Source: Ruminococcus flavefaciens
Lineage (GTDB): Bacteria > Bacillota > Clostridia > Oscillospirales > Ruminococcaceae
Assembly: GCF_900143025.1 (NCBI RefSeq)
Contig: NZ_FRCT01000021.1
Location: 1 to 53,825 of the forward strand
Reading direction: 5' to 3'
DNA length: 53,825 bases
Position numbers and translations under genes: made by a program. The notes below the pieces were generated by a model that saw nothing but the letters and a program-made list of their open reading frames with translations, had not been told where the DNA came from and made no database searches. Numbering within the stretch: the stretch's first letter is position 1; each line of letters opens with the position of its first letter. Below, one piece after another: positions 33,967-43,484 of the stretch.

Positions 33967-35183
33967 TTAAGTCCTCTTTTCAAATTGCTATCATTTTTCT
34001 CTTCTTTCAGAAGTCTTGTGTAAAAATTATATCCCTCTGCGGTACATATCGGTATTACTCCGCCTTTTTTTATCACAGACTTCATTGAAAATGCGAATGC
34101 CTCCATCATAGCTGCATTAAGGTCAGTGTAAGCCAGCTTTCGCATCTTGTCTACATCTTTATAGTCTCTCTCGGCAGATATCAGGTCGCCCATATAAACT
34201 ATCTCTTCAAGGCGCGACATACCCGCTCTGCCAACTGTATGAAATCTTATGGAATTGAGTATATCTATATCCTCAACACCGAATTCTTTTTTTATGAAAT
34301 ATGCCCCTGCTATGCCATGCCACAGAGAACGTGTCTCAAGCTCCTCACGACAAACGGTATAACCGCTGTTGAGAACAAGCTCCTTCTGCACATTATCGGG
34401 CATTTCCTTGCATATATCGTGGAGAAGTCCCGCAAAATAGGCTTTATCCGGGTCTTCACCGTATTTTTCGGCAAGCTTTCTGCATTCCTCAGCCACATTC
34501 AGCGAATGATTAAAACGCTTGGCAGAAAGCTGCGATTTAAGATACTTCTTTTTGTCATCGGGGTTATACAGCAATTTCTTTTCACCTCTTACCGAATACA
34601 ATCCCTTCAATCTTATATATTGTACTACATTTTCGTCAAGATAGCAAGTGAAATCCTTGTTTTTTGCAATTTTTTTTCTGACCTCAGTACTGGATATCAC
34701 TGTGGGAGAAGCCTCAGATACCAGTATTTTGCCGAATTTACTGAGTTCCTCAGCTTTTTTTCTGAGTTCGGGGATATCACCGCTTTCCCTTGAAACTACA
34801 CAAAGTGTTACATTTGCGAGTATCTCCTCAAAACGATACCACGTATCAAAGCTAAGCAGCATATCGCTTCCCACTAACAGGAAAAGCTCATCGTCGGGAA
34901 ATTCCTCGCGGAAATGCTCTACAGTGTATATCGTATAACTTACACGGTCGGTCTGCATCTCGAAATCACTGACGAACAGATGCTCATTGCCCTTGCAGGC
35001 AAGTCTCAGCATTTCAAGCCTGTCCTCATCAGGAGCATATTCAGCACTTGAACGATGAGGAGACTTCTTAGACGGAAGAAGATACAGCCTGTCCAGTCCG
35101 AATTCCGTGACGGCAGTCTCTGCAAGATGTATATGCCCGTTATGTACGGGATTGAAGCTTCCTCCGTATATTCCTATCTTCAT
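33963..35183 (-). CDS. NadD-YqeK fusion
   Basis: A 406-residue two-domain protein. Residues 1-195 are nicotinate-mononucleotide adenylyltransferase (NAD synthesis): GIYGGSFNPVHNGHIHLAE, LLPSKKSPHR and VISSTEVRKKIA. Residues about 215-390 are the YqeK HD domain with RFNHSLNVAEE, LLHDICKEMP, WHGIAGAYF and MGDLISAERD; YqeK cleaves Ap4A symmetrically. In most Firmicutes these are adjacent separate genes; here a single reading frame joins them without a stop. Four-base overlap with the LCP gene. Confidence 0.94.
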   Translation of the reverse strand: MKIGIYGGSFNPVHNGHIHLAETAVTEFGLDRLYLLPSKKSPHRSSAEYAPDEDRLEMLRLACKGNEHLFVSDFEMQTDRVSYTIYTVEHFREEFPDDELFLLVGSDMLLSFDTWYRFEEILANVTLCVVSRESGDIPELRKKAEELSKFGKILVSEASPTVISSTEVRKKIAKNKDFTCYLDENVVQYIRLKGLYSVRGEKKLLYNPDDKKKYLKSQLSAKRFNHSLNVAEECRKLAEKYGEDPDKAYFAGLLHDICKEMPDNVQKELVLNSGYTVCREELETRSLWHGIAGAYFIKKEFGVEDIDILNSIRFHTVGRAGMSRLEEIVYMGDLISAERDYKDVDKMRKLAYTDLNAAMMEAFAFSMKSVIKKGGVIPICTAEGYNFYTRLLKEEKNDSNLKRGLK

Positions 35184-35210
35184 TCTGCACCTCCTATGCT
35201 GTACTTATAC

Positions 35211-35906
35211 TTATTTCCAGGGACGCTTGCTGCCTGTCCAGCCCTTTTCCTTCCAGTAGTTCATATCAGCTTCATTCCAGCCGTTACGCTGAATAAGGCT
35301 CATTATCTTGAAAAATCCCTTTGTTTTTAATGGAACAGGCACTTTTCCCTGTCTTTTCCGTATCTTTTTTGCGATACTGTCGGCTTTTTTGTTGATACTG
35401 TCCTTTATCTTCGGCTTTACGCTCTTCCAGTCAACTGCCGCAACTGCTCTGCCCAGCTTGTAGGTCTGGGGTATTCCCCAGAAGAAGCAGCTGTCAGCCA
35501 TATCCTTCATGGTTGATTTCACACCTGCTCCCGCTGCTGTTGCAACTACTACAGCCTGCTTGCTGAACATCTTCTCTTCGGGACGATGCGCCATCCAACG
35601 CCAGCCGTAATGATCAAGTAGAGACTTCATCTGTCCCGTGCAGTGATAAACATACACAGGCGATGTTAGTATGATAACATCTGCCGCATCAATAAGCTCG
35701 GTTATTGGTGCAAGCTTTGCATAGTGGGGACATTTCTCAGCCCCTTTTGTAAAGCAGTTTGTGCAGCCGCAGCAGAATTCGTCAAAATCCCGCGGAAGAA
35801 ATACTTCGCCGATCTTTTCGGCAGGAGTCAGCTTTTCAGCCATAATACGACCAATATTGTAGGTCGAGCCCTTATGGTTCGTACCGCTTATTATCAGTAC
35901 CCTCAT
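35211..35906 (-). CDS. NADPH-dependent FMN reductase family protein
   Basis: A 231-residue flavodoxin-like protein. GTNHKGSTYNIGR is the FMN phosphate loop; CCGCTNCF and EKCPH supply a cysteine cluster typical of iron-sulfur flavoproteins of this type, and LTSPVYVYHCTGQMKSLLD contacts the flavin ring. The C-terminus from 170 is basic with no clear motif. Its redox partner and substrate are unknown. It sits between yhbY (3-base gap) and nadD-yqeK (27 bases). Confidence 0.85.
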   Translation of the reverse strand: MRVLIISGTNHKGSTYNIGRIMAEKLTPAEKIGEVFLPRDFDEFCCGCTNCFTKGAEKCPHYAKLAPITELIDAADVIILTSPVYVYHCTGQMKSLLDHYGWRWMAHRPEEKMFSKQAVVVATAAGAGVKSTMKDMADSCFFWGIPQTYKLGRAVAAVDWKSVKPKIKDSINKKADSIAKKIRKRQGKVPVPLKTKGFFKIMSLIQRNGWNEADMNYWKEKGWTGSKRPWK

Positions 35907-35909
35907 TGC

Positions 35910-36212
35910 TTACTTAGCCTTTGGGATATTTTCGATAACAGGGTCTTTTTCGTTGCGCTTGAAGAGCACGAATTTGCTGCCGATGACCTGTACGACCTCG
36001 GAATCTGTCTGTTCTGCGATAGCGTCAGCGGCTTCCCTTGCAGTCCAGCCTGAGTTATCAAGAACTCTCAGCTTTATAAGCTCTCTCTTGCGGAGTGCTT
36101 CTGCGATATCCTTACACATAGCCTCTGTGACTCCGCCCTTGCCTACCTGATAGATAGTCTCATATGTTGAAGCGATACCGCGAAGGTATGCTCTTTGCTT
36201 GCTTGTTAACAT
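35910..36212 (-). CDS. YhbY-family RNA-binding protein
   Basis: A 100-residue CRM-domain protein that associates with pre-50S particles. LTSKQRAYLRGIAS at the start, VGKGGVTEAM (the GxxG loop), ELIKLRVLDNS and VIGSKFVLFKR are the conserved elements. Its start codon directly follows the rdgB stop. Confidence 0.94.
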   Translation of the reverse strand: MLTSKQRAYLRGIASTYETIYQVGKGGVTEAMCKDIAEALRKRELIKLRVLDNSGWTAREAADAIAEQTDSEVVQVIGSKFVLFKRNEKDPVIENIPKAK

Positions 36213-36794
36213 TCAATCACCATATCTTTCTTTGAGGAAGCTGTACAGCTCTCTGAGAGCTGCACCTCTGTGGCTTATCTTGTTTTTTTCGTCGGCAGTA
36301 AGCTCTGCCATAGTCCTGTCGCCCACCATGAACACAGGGTCGTATCCGAAACCGTTCGTGCCTCTCTGCTCATAGCCTATAGCACCCTTGCAGTCACCTG
36401 ACATTGTATCAGAGCCGTTTTCGTCAATGTAAGCTATAGTGCATCTGAAAGCAGCTCCGCGCTCGTTCTCGGGAACGTCCTTCATTTCTTCAAGAAGCTT
36501 TGCACAGTGCTGTCCCTCGGGAGCATATCTTGCGGAGTATACTCCGGGTCTGCCGCCCATTGCGTCTACACAGAGTCCGCTGTCATCAGCAATAGTCGGG
36601 AGCTTTACAGCTTCATATACTGCTTTTGCCTTTATCAGGGCATTTTCCGCAAAGGTTGCACCGTTTTCCTCAGGGGCGCAGTTCGCGCCAGCTTCGCGCT
36701 GAGAGAGCACCTCTATACCAAGAGGTGCAAGTATCTCTCTTGCCTCACGGAGCTTATTTGCGTTGTTAGTAGCCATTACAAGCTGCTTAATCAT
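36213..36794 (-). CDS. rdgB: dITP/XTP pyrophosphatase
   Basis: Removes ITP, dITP and XTP from the nucleotide pool. The 193-residue Ham1-family protein has MATNNANKLREAREIL, ENALIKAKAVYE, ADDSGLCVDAMGGRPGVYSARYAP and the C-terminal GYDPVFMV and KNKISHRGAALREL. The ATG at 36794 has upstream GGAGG and overlaps the ftsY end by eight bases; the longer reading would extend through ftsY's lysine-rich tail. Confidence 0.95.
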   Translation of the reverse strand: MIKQLVMATNNANKLREAREILAPLGIEVLSQREAGANCAPEENGATFAENALIKAKAVYEAVKLPTIADDSGLCVDAMGGRPGVYSARYAPEGQHCAKLLEEMKDVPENERGAAFRCTIAYIDENGSDTMSGDCKGAIGYEQRGTNGFGYDPVFMVGDRTMAELTADEKNKISHRGAALRELYSFLKERYGD

Positions 36795-38184
36795 TATCCT
36801 TACCTCCGAACAGTCTGCTGAAGAAGCCGCGCTTTTTCTTCTTTTCAGGCTCGGGAGCAGCTTCTGTCTCTTCTTCCTCTTCTGCTTCCTCTGTTTCTTC
36901 TTCCTCAGTCTCAGCCTCGTCCTCATCGGACTCTTCTTCGTCTGTCAGCTGACTGTCATCTGCTTCTTCTGTATAATCAGCAGTATCGTCCTCAAACTCA
37001 TCTGCTTCTTCGTATTCCTCTGTTTCCTCTTCCTCATATTCATCTGTTTCAGTTTCCTCGGCTTCTTCCTCATCAAAGGACTCTTCTTCGTATTCTTCCT
37101 CTTCTTCGTCCTCGTCATAAGGAATAAATGCGCCGTACTCGTTGTAGTAGCCCTTTACGCCGTCAACCTCAGCAGTGTTATCGTCATCTTCCTCTTCTTC
37201 ATAAGCATCTTCGCCGTAAGCTTCAGAAGCCTCTTCCTCTGCTTCTTCTGCCTCTGCCAGCTCTTCAAGCTGCTCGGGAGATGCAAAGAGAGCGTCAACG
37301 AACATATTGCTGTCAAACGGCTGCAAGTCGTCTATCTTTTCACCTACGCCTATGAGCTTTACGGGTATGCCAAGCTCGTTCTTTATGGAGATAACGATAC
37401 CGCCCTTTGCTGTACCGTCAAGCTTCGTGAGTACGATACCTGTGATAGGTGCAGTCTCGCTGAAAAGCTTTGCCTGATTTACCGCATTCTGTCCTGTTGT
37501 GGCATCAAGTACAAGAAGTATCTCGCGTGAGCACTCTCCTGCCTTATTGTCGATAATACGGTTTATCTTTTTAAGCTCCTCCATAAGGTTCTTCTTATTG
37601 TGAAGTCGTCCTGCGGTGTCGATAACAACTACATCACATTCTCTTGCCTTTGCAGCTTCAAGAGCGTCATATACAACAGCTCCCGGGTCAGAGCCCTCTG
37701 CGTGCTTTACGATGTCAACGCCTGCTCTCTGAGTCCATACCTCAAGCTGGTCTATGGCAGCTGCACGAAAGGTATCGGCAGCAGCAACAAGGACTTTCTT
37801 GCCCTCCTGCTTGAACTGGTGACAGAGCTTGCCGATAGTTGTGGTCTTGCCTGCTCCGTTTACGCCTATTACCATGATAACAGCAGGAGATACAGAAAGG
37901 TCAAGTCCTGTATCATCACCCATTATCTCGGCAATGACCTCGTGGATAAGTCCCATTATCTCCTTAGGGTCTGTGATACCGCGTTCCTTTATCTTCTTGC
38001 GGAGCCTGTCACATATCTCCTCAGAGGTCTCAACTCCGATATCGCTCATTATCATCTGTTCCTCGAGCTGGTCGAAGAGATCCTCGTCAATTACGGTAAA
38101 TGAGTTGAGTACTCTCTGGATACCGCCGAAAAGAAAATCCTTGGTCTTTCTCAGACCGCTGGCAATTTTAGAAAAAAGTCCCAT
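36787..38184 (-). CDS. ftsY: Signal recognition particle receptor FtsY with C-terminal acidic tail
   Basis: SRP receptor GTPase that docks ribosome-SRP complexes at the membrane. The 465-residue protein starts directly with the N domain (MGLFSKIASGLRKTKDFLFG), then the G domain: GVNGAGKTTTIGKL near 108, VAADTFRAAAIDQLE, DTAGRLHNKKNLMEEL and LTKLDGTAKGG. NG ends near 300. About 145 very acidic residues follow, then KKKKRGFFSRLFGGKDND at the end. In most FtsY proteins the acidic region precedes NG, so the order is unusual. GGAGG lies five bases before the ATG. Confidence 0.94.
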   Translation of the reverse strand: MGLFSKIASGLRKTKDFLFGGIQRVLNSFTVIDEDLFDQLEEQMIMSDIGVETSEEICDRLRKKIKERGITDPKEIMGLIHEVIAEIMGDDTGLDLSVSPAVIMVIGVNGAGKTTTIGKLCHQFKQEGKKVLVAAADTFRAAAIDQLEVWTQRAGVDIVKHAEGSDPGAVVYDALEAAKARECDVVVIDTAGRLHNKKNLMEELKKINRIIDNKAGECSREILLVLDATTGQNAVNQAKLFSETAPITGIVLTKLDGTAKGGIVISIKNELGIPVKLIGVGEKIDDLQPFDSNMFVDALFASPEQLEELAEAEEAEEEASEAYGEDAYEEEEDDDNTAEVDGVKGYYNEYGAFIPYDEDEEEEEYEEESFDEEEAEETETDEYEEEETEEYEEADEFEDDTADYTEEADDSQLTDEEESDEDEAETEEEETEEAEEEEETEAAPEPEKKKKRGFFSRLFGGKDND

Positions 38185-38243
38185 TATATCCTCCAAACGT
38201 GGTCTATATTATATAACATATCAAAATGGCAAAATGTGACACT

Positions 38244-41200
38244 TTACTGAATATCAGCAACGTCTTCCTGGAAATCCACCTGTTCCATTTTAAGAAGCTT
38301 CGATATACCGTCCTCCTGCATGGTAACACCGTAGAGAACATTTGCCTCCTCCATAGCGCTTCTTCTGTGAGTAACGAGTACGAACTGTGTTGTATCCGTG
38401 AATTTTTTCAGATACTGTGCGTATTTCCTTACGTTTACTTCGTCAAGAGCCGCATCTATCTCGTCAAGTATACAGAAAGGTGCAGGTCTCAGCTTTAATA
38501 TTGCAAAATATATTGCGATGGCAACAAAGGACTGCTCTCCACCCGAAAGGGAAATAAGATTCTTTATTACCTTACCGGGAGGCGCAACGCTTATCTCGAT
38601 ACCCGATTCAAGTACATTTTCAGGGTCGGTAAGTATGAGCTCTGCCTTTCCGCCGCCGAAAAGCTCAACGAATATGCTCTTGAAGTTTGAATTTATCACT
38701 GCAAAGCTTTCAGAGAATATCCTGCACATCTCGGATGTGAGGTCGGTAATGATCTTTTCAAGCTCTGTCTTGGACTTCTGAACATCTGCTATCTGCTCAG
38801 ACATAAAGCGGTAACGCTCGGATACTTCCTTATACTCCTCGATAGCGTCTACGTTTACACTTCCGAGAGCACGTATCTTGTTCTTGATAGTGGTGAGCTC
38901 TGCCTGTGCGGCTATCATATCATCTATCTTTTCAGCCATTGCAACGGCTTCCGAACGTGTGAGCTCGTAGACCTCCATGAGCTGTCTTATGATATTATCT
39001 GTATCACGGCATACTGTCTCGCGGCGTTCTTCAAGCCTTGTGACCTCCGCAGAAAGCTTTTCCTTAGAGTCGTTTATGGCTTTCAGACCGTTCTGCATCT
39101 CGTTTACAAGTCTGTTCTGCTCGGTATGAGTTGCATGACAGCGTGCTATCTCTTCATTATATGCAGAAGTGTTGTCCTTGAAATCAGCAAGCTTCTGTTT
39201 CAGCTCGTCTATCTCGGAATTCTTCTGTCCTATAAGCTCCTGCTGTCTGAATATCTCCTCTTCAAACTGGTGAGTGCCGTATTTAAGCTCCTCGCCGCGT
39301 CTGTCGATACGTGTCATCTCAAGCTCCTGAGCCTGTATATCCTTTGCAAGCTCCATGCCCTTTATTTTGAGCTGTGATAGCTTTTCGGAAAGCTCTGCTC
39401 TTTCGAGCCTCAGCTTTTCACGGATATCCTGTCCCTGAGCAAGCTTTTCCTCTGCAATGCGTATCTCCTCGTCAGTATCGGCAAGAGCCTTTTCGGAGTC
39501 TGTGATATTCTGCTTTGCAGCTTCTATCCTCTGCTCTGTCTCGGCTGCAAGCTTCTCGGAGTTTTCAGACTGTGCGCGGAACTGCTCCTCCAGCGAAGCA
39601 AGACTGTTGAGCTCTGCTCCTATGCGTACTCTGTCAGCCTCGCACTTGTTCTGCTCCTCCTTTGCAGCCTCGGTATCAAATCTAAGCTTTTCCGATTCCG
39701 CACGGAGCTTCTCTGCTTTTTCGCGCAGTACATCACGCTCGGCAGAGAGCCTTTCTATCTCTGCATCAAGTGTGTCTATCTCGTTCTTACGGGTAATGAT
39801 ACCGCCTGAACGCTGCGCAGAACCACCTGTGAATGAACCGCCTGCGTTGATGACCTGTCCGTCAAGAGTAACTATCCTGAACTTGTAGCCGTACTTCTTG
39901 GCAATAAGTGTAGCTGTGTCGATATCCTCGGCAATGACTATCCTGCCGAGAAGTGAAGCTATAATGCCGCTGAACTTGGAGTCGTATTTAACTATCCTGC
40001 TTGCATTTGCAACAAAGCCCTCGCAGTTTTCAAGTCCCTGCTCCTTCAGCTCATAGCCCTTTACAGAGGTTATGGGCAGGAATGTTGCACGTCCGCCCTT
40101 CTGCTCTTTCAGGAAGCGGATACAGCGCTTTGCGATATCTTCGTTTTCAACGATGATATTCTGCATAGCACCTCCGAGAGCGGTTTCAACTGCTACTGCG
40201 TACTCGGGCTCAACGCTTATATTCTGTGCCACAGTTCCGAAGATACCGCCGATACGTCCCTGCTTTGAGGCTTTCAGCACCTGCTTTACGCTGCCTGCAA
40301 AACCTTCCATGTTGTTTTCAAGGTCGGTGAGTATCTTTCGGCGCTGCTGTTTGTCTTTCAACTCATAGAGAGCTCGTTCAAAGTAGTTTTTCGCCTGCTC
40401 AAAGCCCTCGCGTCTTGATTTGAAAAGTCTTTCCAGTCCGCTGAGCTTATTGCGTATCTCCTCGGCTCTTGCCGAGTTCTTTTCGGCTTCTGCCTTTACG
40501 CTTTCAGCCTGAGCCTGATATTCCCTCAGCTTCTGACCGATATCGCCGCTGCTTTCACGAAGCTCTGCAAGTCTTTCGGTCTGCTCGGCAATAGTCTGCT
40601 TTGAGGACTCTATTGCGAAACGGTATTCGCTTTGCTTGATATAAAGTCCGTTTATCTCGCTGCCTGCCTTATCGACAGAGTCGCCCAGCTTTGAGCTTTC
40701 GCTCTCAGCCTTGCGGAAGCTTTCCTCGGCTTCCTTTATTTCATCTTCGAGAGCTTTCTTCTTGGCTTCAAGCTCTGCAAGCTTATCCGCAGCCGCCTTG
40801 CGCTCGTTTTCAAGAGCCTTCTTTGCTTCCTCGGCATTGTCGATATTTTTCTGCGCAGCTTCAACTGCTTCCTTGCAGTGCTTTATATCATTTTCGAGGA
40901 CAGCTATCCCCGACTTCATTTCCGAAGCCGTCTGCTCCTCCTCCAACATTCTGCGGCGGAGCTCATCAGCACGCATGGTGCTTTCCTGCATCTTTCTGAT
41001 GCCGTCTGCTATCTTCTGCTCCTCTCGCTGAATATCGTTTTCAACGTTTTCGTATTCATTCTTGCTGACAAGTATCTTGCTTTCAAGCTCGTCCAGCTTC
41101 ACCTTCATCTCGTCCAGCTTTGTGACCCAGACGGATATTTCCAGCTTTTTGCGATCCTCGGCAAGCTTTATGAACTTCTCCGCCTTCTGTGACTGTATTC

Positions 41201-41816
41201 GCAGGGGCTCTACTCTGCCTTCAAGCTCGGTGAGTATATCTGTCAGTCGCAGGAGGTTTTCCTGTGCCGCTGTGAGCTTTCGCTCAGCTTCAAGCTTTTT
41301 GTATCTGAACTTCGAGATACCTGCCGCCTCTTCAAAAATATCACGGCGTTCAGAGCTTTTTGCACCGACTATCTCGGCGATACGTCCCTGTCCTATGATA
41401 GAATAGCCGTCACGTCCCAGACCTGTATCCATGAAAAGCTCGTTTATGTCCTTTAAACGACAGGGCTTTCCGTTGATAAGGTACTCGCTCTCACCGCTTC
41501 TGTAAAGCTTACGTGTTACAGCGACCTCATCACCGATATCGGGAAGAGTATTGTCTGAATTGTCTATATTCAGTGTTACTGCGGCAAATCCCATAGGCTT
41601 TCTCGCAACAGTACCCGAAAAGATTACGTCCTCCATTTTGTTTCCGCGGAGTGTCTTTGTAGACTGTTCACCAAGTACCCAGCGTACAGAGTCACCGATA
41701 TTGCTCTTGCCGCTTCCGTTAGGTCCGACAACTGCGGTAAGTCCCTTGTCAAAGGTAAGGCTTATCTTGTCAGGAAAGGACTTAAAGCCCTGTATTTCAA
41801 GTGATTTCAGGTACAT
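38244..41816 (-). CDS. smc: Chromosome segregation SMC ATPase
   Basis: Organises and segregates the chromosome with ScpA and ScpB. The 1190-residue protein has an N-terminal ATPase half with GPNGSGKSNIGDSVRWVLG, the Q-loop region, two long coiled coils (about 170-490 and 680-1010), a hinge (about 515-640; GGIFGTVAQNI, GRATFLPI) and the C-terminal half with LSGGEQSFVAIAIYFAI and CILDEIDAALDEVNV. All motifs for ATP hydrolysis are intact. It lies between ftsY (59-base gap) and the radical SAM gene (4 bases). Confidence 0.97.
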   Translation of the reverse strand: MYLKSLEIQGFKSFPDKISLTFDKGLTAVVGPNGSGKSNIGDSVRWVLGEQSTKTLRGNKMEDVIFSGTVARKPMGFAAVTLNIDNSDNTLPDIGDEVAVTRKLYRSGESEYLINGKPCRLKDINELFMDTGLGRDGYSIIGQGRIAEIVGAKSSERRDIFEEAAGISKFRYKKLEAERKLTAAQENLLRLTDILTELEGRVEPLRIQSQKAEKFIKLAEDRKKLEISVWVTKLDEMKVKLDELESKILVSKNEYENVENDIQREEQKIADGIRKMQESTMRADELRRRMLEEEQTASEMKSGIAVLENDIKHCKEAVEAAQKNIDNAEEAKKALENERKAAADKLAELEAKKKALEDEIKEAEESFRKAESESSKLGDSVDKAGSEINGLYIKQSEYRFAIESSKQTIAEQTERLAELRESSGDIGQKLREYQAQAESVKAEAEKNSARAEEIRNKLSGLERLFKSRREGFEQAKNYFERALYELKDKQQRRKILTDLENNMEGFAGSVKQVLKASKQGRIGGIFGTVAQNISVEPEYAVAVETALGGAMQNIIVENEDIAKRCIRFLKEQKGGRATFLPITSVKGYELKEQGLENCEGFVANASRIVKYDSKFSGIIASLLGRIVIAEDIDTATLIAKKYGYKFRIVTLDGQVINAGGSFTGGSAQRSGGIITRKNEIDTLDAEIERLSAERDVLREKAEKLRAESEKLRFDTEAAKEEQNKCEADRVRIGAELNSLASLEEQFRAQSENSEKLAAETEQRIEAAKQNITDSEKALADTDEEIRIAEEKLAQGQDIREKLRLERAELSEKLSQLKIKGMELAKDIQAQELEMTRIDRRGEELKYGTHQFEEEIFRQQELIGQKNSEIDELKQKLADFKDNTSAYNEEIARCHATHTEQNRLVNEMQNGLKAINDSKEKLSAEVTRLEERRETVCRDTDNIIRQLMEVYELTRSEAVAMAEKIDDMIAAQAELTTIKNKIRALGSVNVDAIEEYKEVSERYRFMSEQIADVQKSKTELEKIITDLTSEMCRIFSESFAVINSNFKSIFVELFGGGKAELILTDPENVLESGIEISVAPPGKVIKNLISLSGGEQSFVAIAIYFAILKLRPAPFCILDEIDAALDEVNVRKYAQYLKKFTDTTQFVLVTHRRSAMEEANVLYGVTMQEDGISKLLKMEQVDFQEDVADIQ

Positions 41817-41820
41817 TCAT

Positions 41821-42804
41821 TCACCGCCGTTCGATAATTTCTGTTTTGTCTGAGGCTGAGGGTACTATCTGCACCTCCACGCCCTTTGACTTCATATATT
41901 CTATGTTGCTCTTTTTATGTCCGACTGCCTTGCTTATATCCCTTGCAGGCACGGCAATCCTTATATATCCGCAATCATTTGCGTATTCTTCTATTCTTTT
42001 AAGATATATCCTGCTCTCGCACAGTTCGCGGAAAGCAGGGTGATAATAGCCTGCAACCATGTCGTGCTCAACGAATTCGCTTGCATGGAGTCCGCATTTT
42101 ATCACTCTTATGCCCTTTTTCCCGAATTTTTCAAGAAGCTCCGCACAGAGGCTTACCATATCATCAAATGGCATCATTCTGTATTCGCCTCTGCGGTAAT
42201 ACTCCGCAAGCTTAGTGCCGTTGAGGACTACTACGGGATATATCCTTACAGTATCGGGAGCAATATCTATCAGCGCATCGGCTGTGGCAATATCACTTTC
42301 CCGTGAGCTTTTGTACAGTCCCGTCATCATCTGCAAGCCAAGCTCGAAGCCGTACTCCTTTATGAGTCTGCCTGCGTTCACAACGTCACAGGCGCTGTGT
42401 CCGCGCTCGTTTGCTTCAAGAACAGCATCGTCCATTGACTGCGCCCCAAGCTCTATAGCTGTGACACCGTAGCTTTTCAGTATATCCAACACCTCTGCAC
42501 TTATACAGTCGGGACGTGTGGAACAGCGTATGCCACTGAATTTTCCATCGCCTACGAACTCAGATGCAGCTGAAAGCAGCTCGGTCATATAATCCCTCGG
42601 GACAGCAGTAAAGCTACCACCGAAAAAGGCTATCTCCGTATTCTGCGGCTCTTTTATCTCACTCAGCGCCCTTGCACATATCTCCCTGACCTCATTGCCG
42701 TCGGGAGCGTGCTGTGCGCCGCTTATGGTGCGCTGATCGCAGAAGCTGCACTGATGAAGGCAGCCGATATGGGGTATGAATACGGAAATGTTACTGTGCT
42801 TCAT
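41821..42804 (-). CDS. Radical SAM protein, Elp3-like
   Basis: A 327-residue radical SAM enzyme. The cluster motif is C-x3-C-x2-C in HIGCLHQCSFCDQRTISG, followed by the GGSFTAVPRDYM glycine-rich SAM-binding strand and GIRCSTRPDCIS, ELGAQSMDDAVL, GLQMMTGLYKSS. The pattern fits the Elp3/YhcC group; no acetyltransferase domain follows. A role in tRNA modification is an inference. The ATG at 42804 overlaps the rnc end by 14 bases and has a weak ribosome site, suggesting coupling. It is inserted in the usual rnc-smc pair. Confidence 0.85.
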   Translation of the reverse strand: MKHSNISVFIPHIGCLHQCSFCDQRTISGAQHAPDGNEVREICARALSEIKEPQNTEIAFFGGSFTAVPRDYMTELLSAASEFVGDGKFSGIRCSTRPDCISAEVLDILKSYGVTAIELGAQSMDDAVLEANERGHSACDVVNAGRLIKEYGFELGLQMMTGLYKSSRESDIATADALIDIAPDTVRIYPVVVLNGTKLAEYYRRGEYRMMPFDDMVSLCAELLEKFGKKGIRVIKCGLHASEFVEHDMVAGYYHPAFRELCESRIYLKRIEEYANDCGYIRIAVPARDISKAVGHKKSNIEYMKSKGVEVQIVPSASDKTEIIERR

Positions 42805-43480
42805 AGCCCATAAGTTCAAGCGCTTCCTTTGCAGCAAGCTGCTCGGCTTCCTTCTTGCTCTTGCCCTTGCCTTTGCCTATTACCTGATCGTTCAGGCATA
42901 CCTCAACAACAAAACGCTTGTTGTGGTCGGGACCTTCCTCGCCGATAAGTACATACTCTACTTTTTCCTCTGGATTTTTCTGAACTATTTCCTGTAAAAC
43001 AGTCTTGAAATCGTTGAAAACAGGCTTCTTTGCGTGTTTTATATCCTTTGGCATGAAGCGGAGAATGTGCTTTGCAGCAGGCTCCATTCCGCCGTCAAGG
43101 TAAATTGCAGCTATTACTGCTTCAAATGCGTCTGCAAGTATCGAAGGACGTTCTCTGCCGCCTGTATTCTCCTCGCCCTTGCCGAGACGGAGAAAATCTC
43201 CGAGGCTTATCTGCTGTGCAAAGATATGGAGGGACTTTTCACATACAAGTGATGCTCGCATTTTAGTGAGCTCGCCCTCAGCCACGTTAAGGTTTTTATA
43301 GAGAAAATCCGATACAACGATAGAAAGTACGCTGTCACCGAGAAATTCCAGTCTCTCGTTGCTGCCGCTGGGCATCTTCTTTTCATTTGCGTATGATGAG
43401 TGAGAAAGCGCCTGCTTCAGCAGCTGTATGTTTTTGAATTTATATCCTATTATTTCCTCAAATCTTTCCAAGTTTTCCAT
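42791..43480 (-). CDS. rnc: Ribonuclease III
   Basis: Cuts double-stranded RNA in rRNA maturation and mRNA decay. The 229-residue protein has the RNase III signature ERLEFLGDSVLSIV with the catalytic glutamate and aspartate, DAFEAVIAAIYLDGG with the second acidic pair, and a C-terminal dsRNA-binding domain (about 158-226) with GKGKGKSKKEAEQLAAKEAL. Four bases from plsX; acpP, usual in this position, is absent. Confidence 0.96.
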   Translation of the reverse strand: MENLERFEEIIGYKFKNIQLLKQALSHSSYANEKKMPSGSNERLEFLGDSVLSIVVSDFLYKNLNVAEGELTKMRASLVCEKSLHIFAQQISLGDFLRLGKGEENTGGRERPSILADAFEAVIAAIYLDGGMEPAAKHILRFMPKDIKHAKKPVFNDFKTVLQEIVQKNPEEKVEYVLIGEEGPDHNKRFVVEVCLNDQVIGKGKGKSKKEAEQLAAKEALELMGYEAQ

Positions 43481-43484
43481 GATA

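Noticed and set aside
36763..37530. 255-codon plus-strand frame with many hydrophobic residues
   Set aside because: It is the complement of the acidic tail of ftsY; Glu/Asp codons read backwards give Phe, Leu and Ser.
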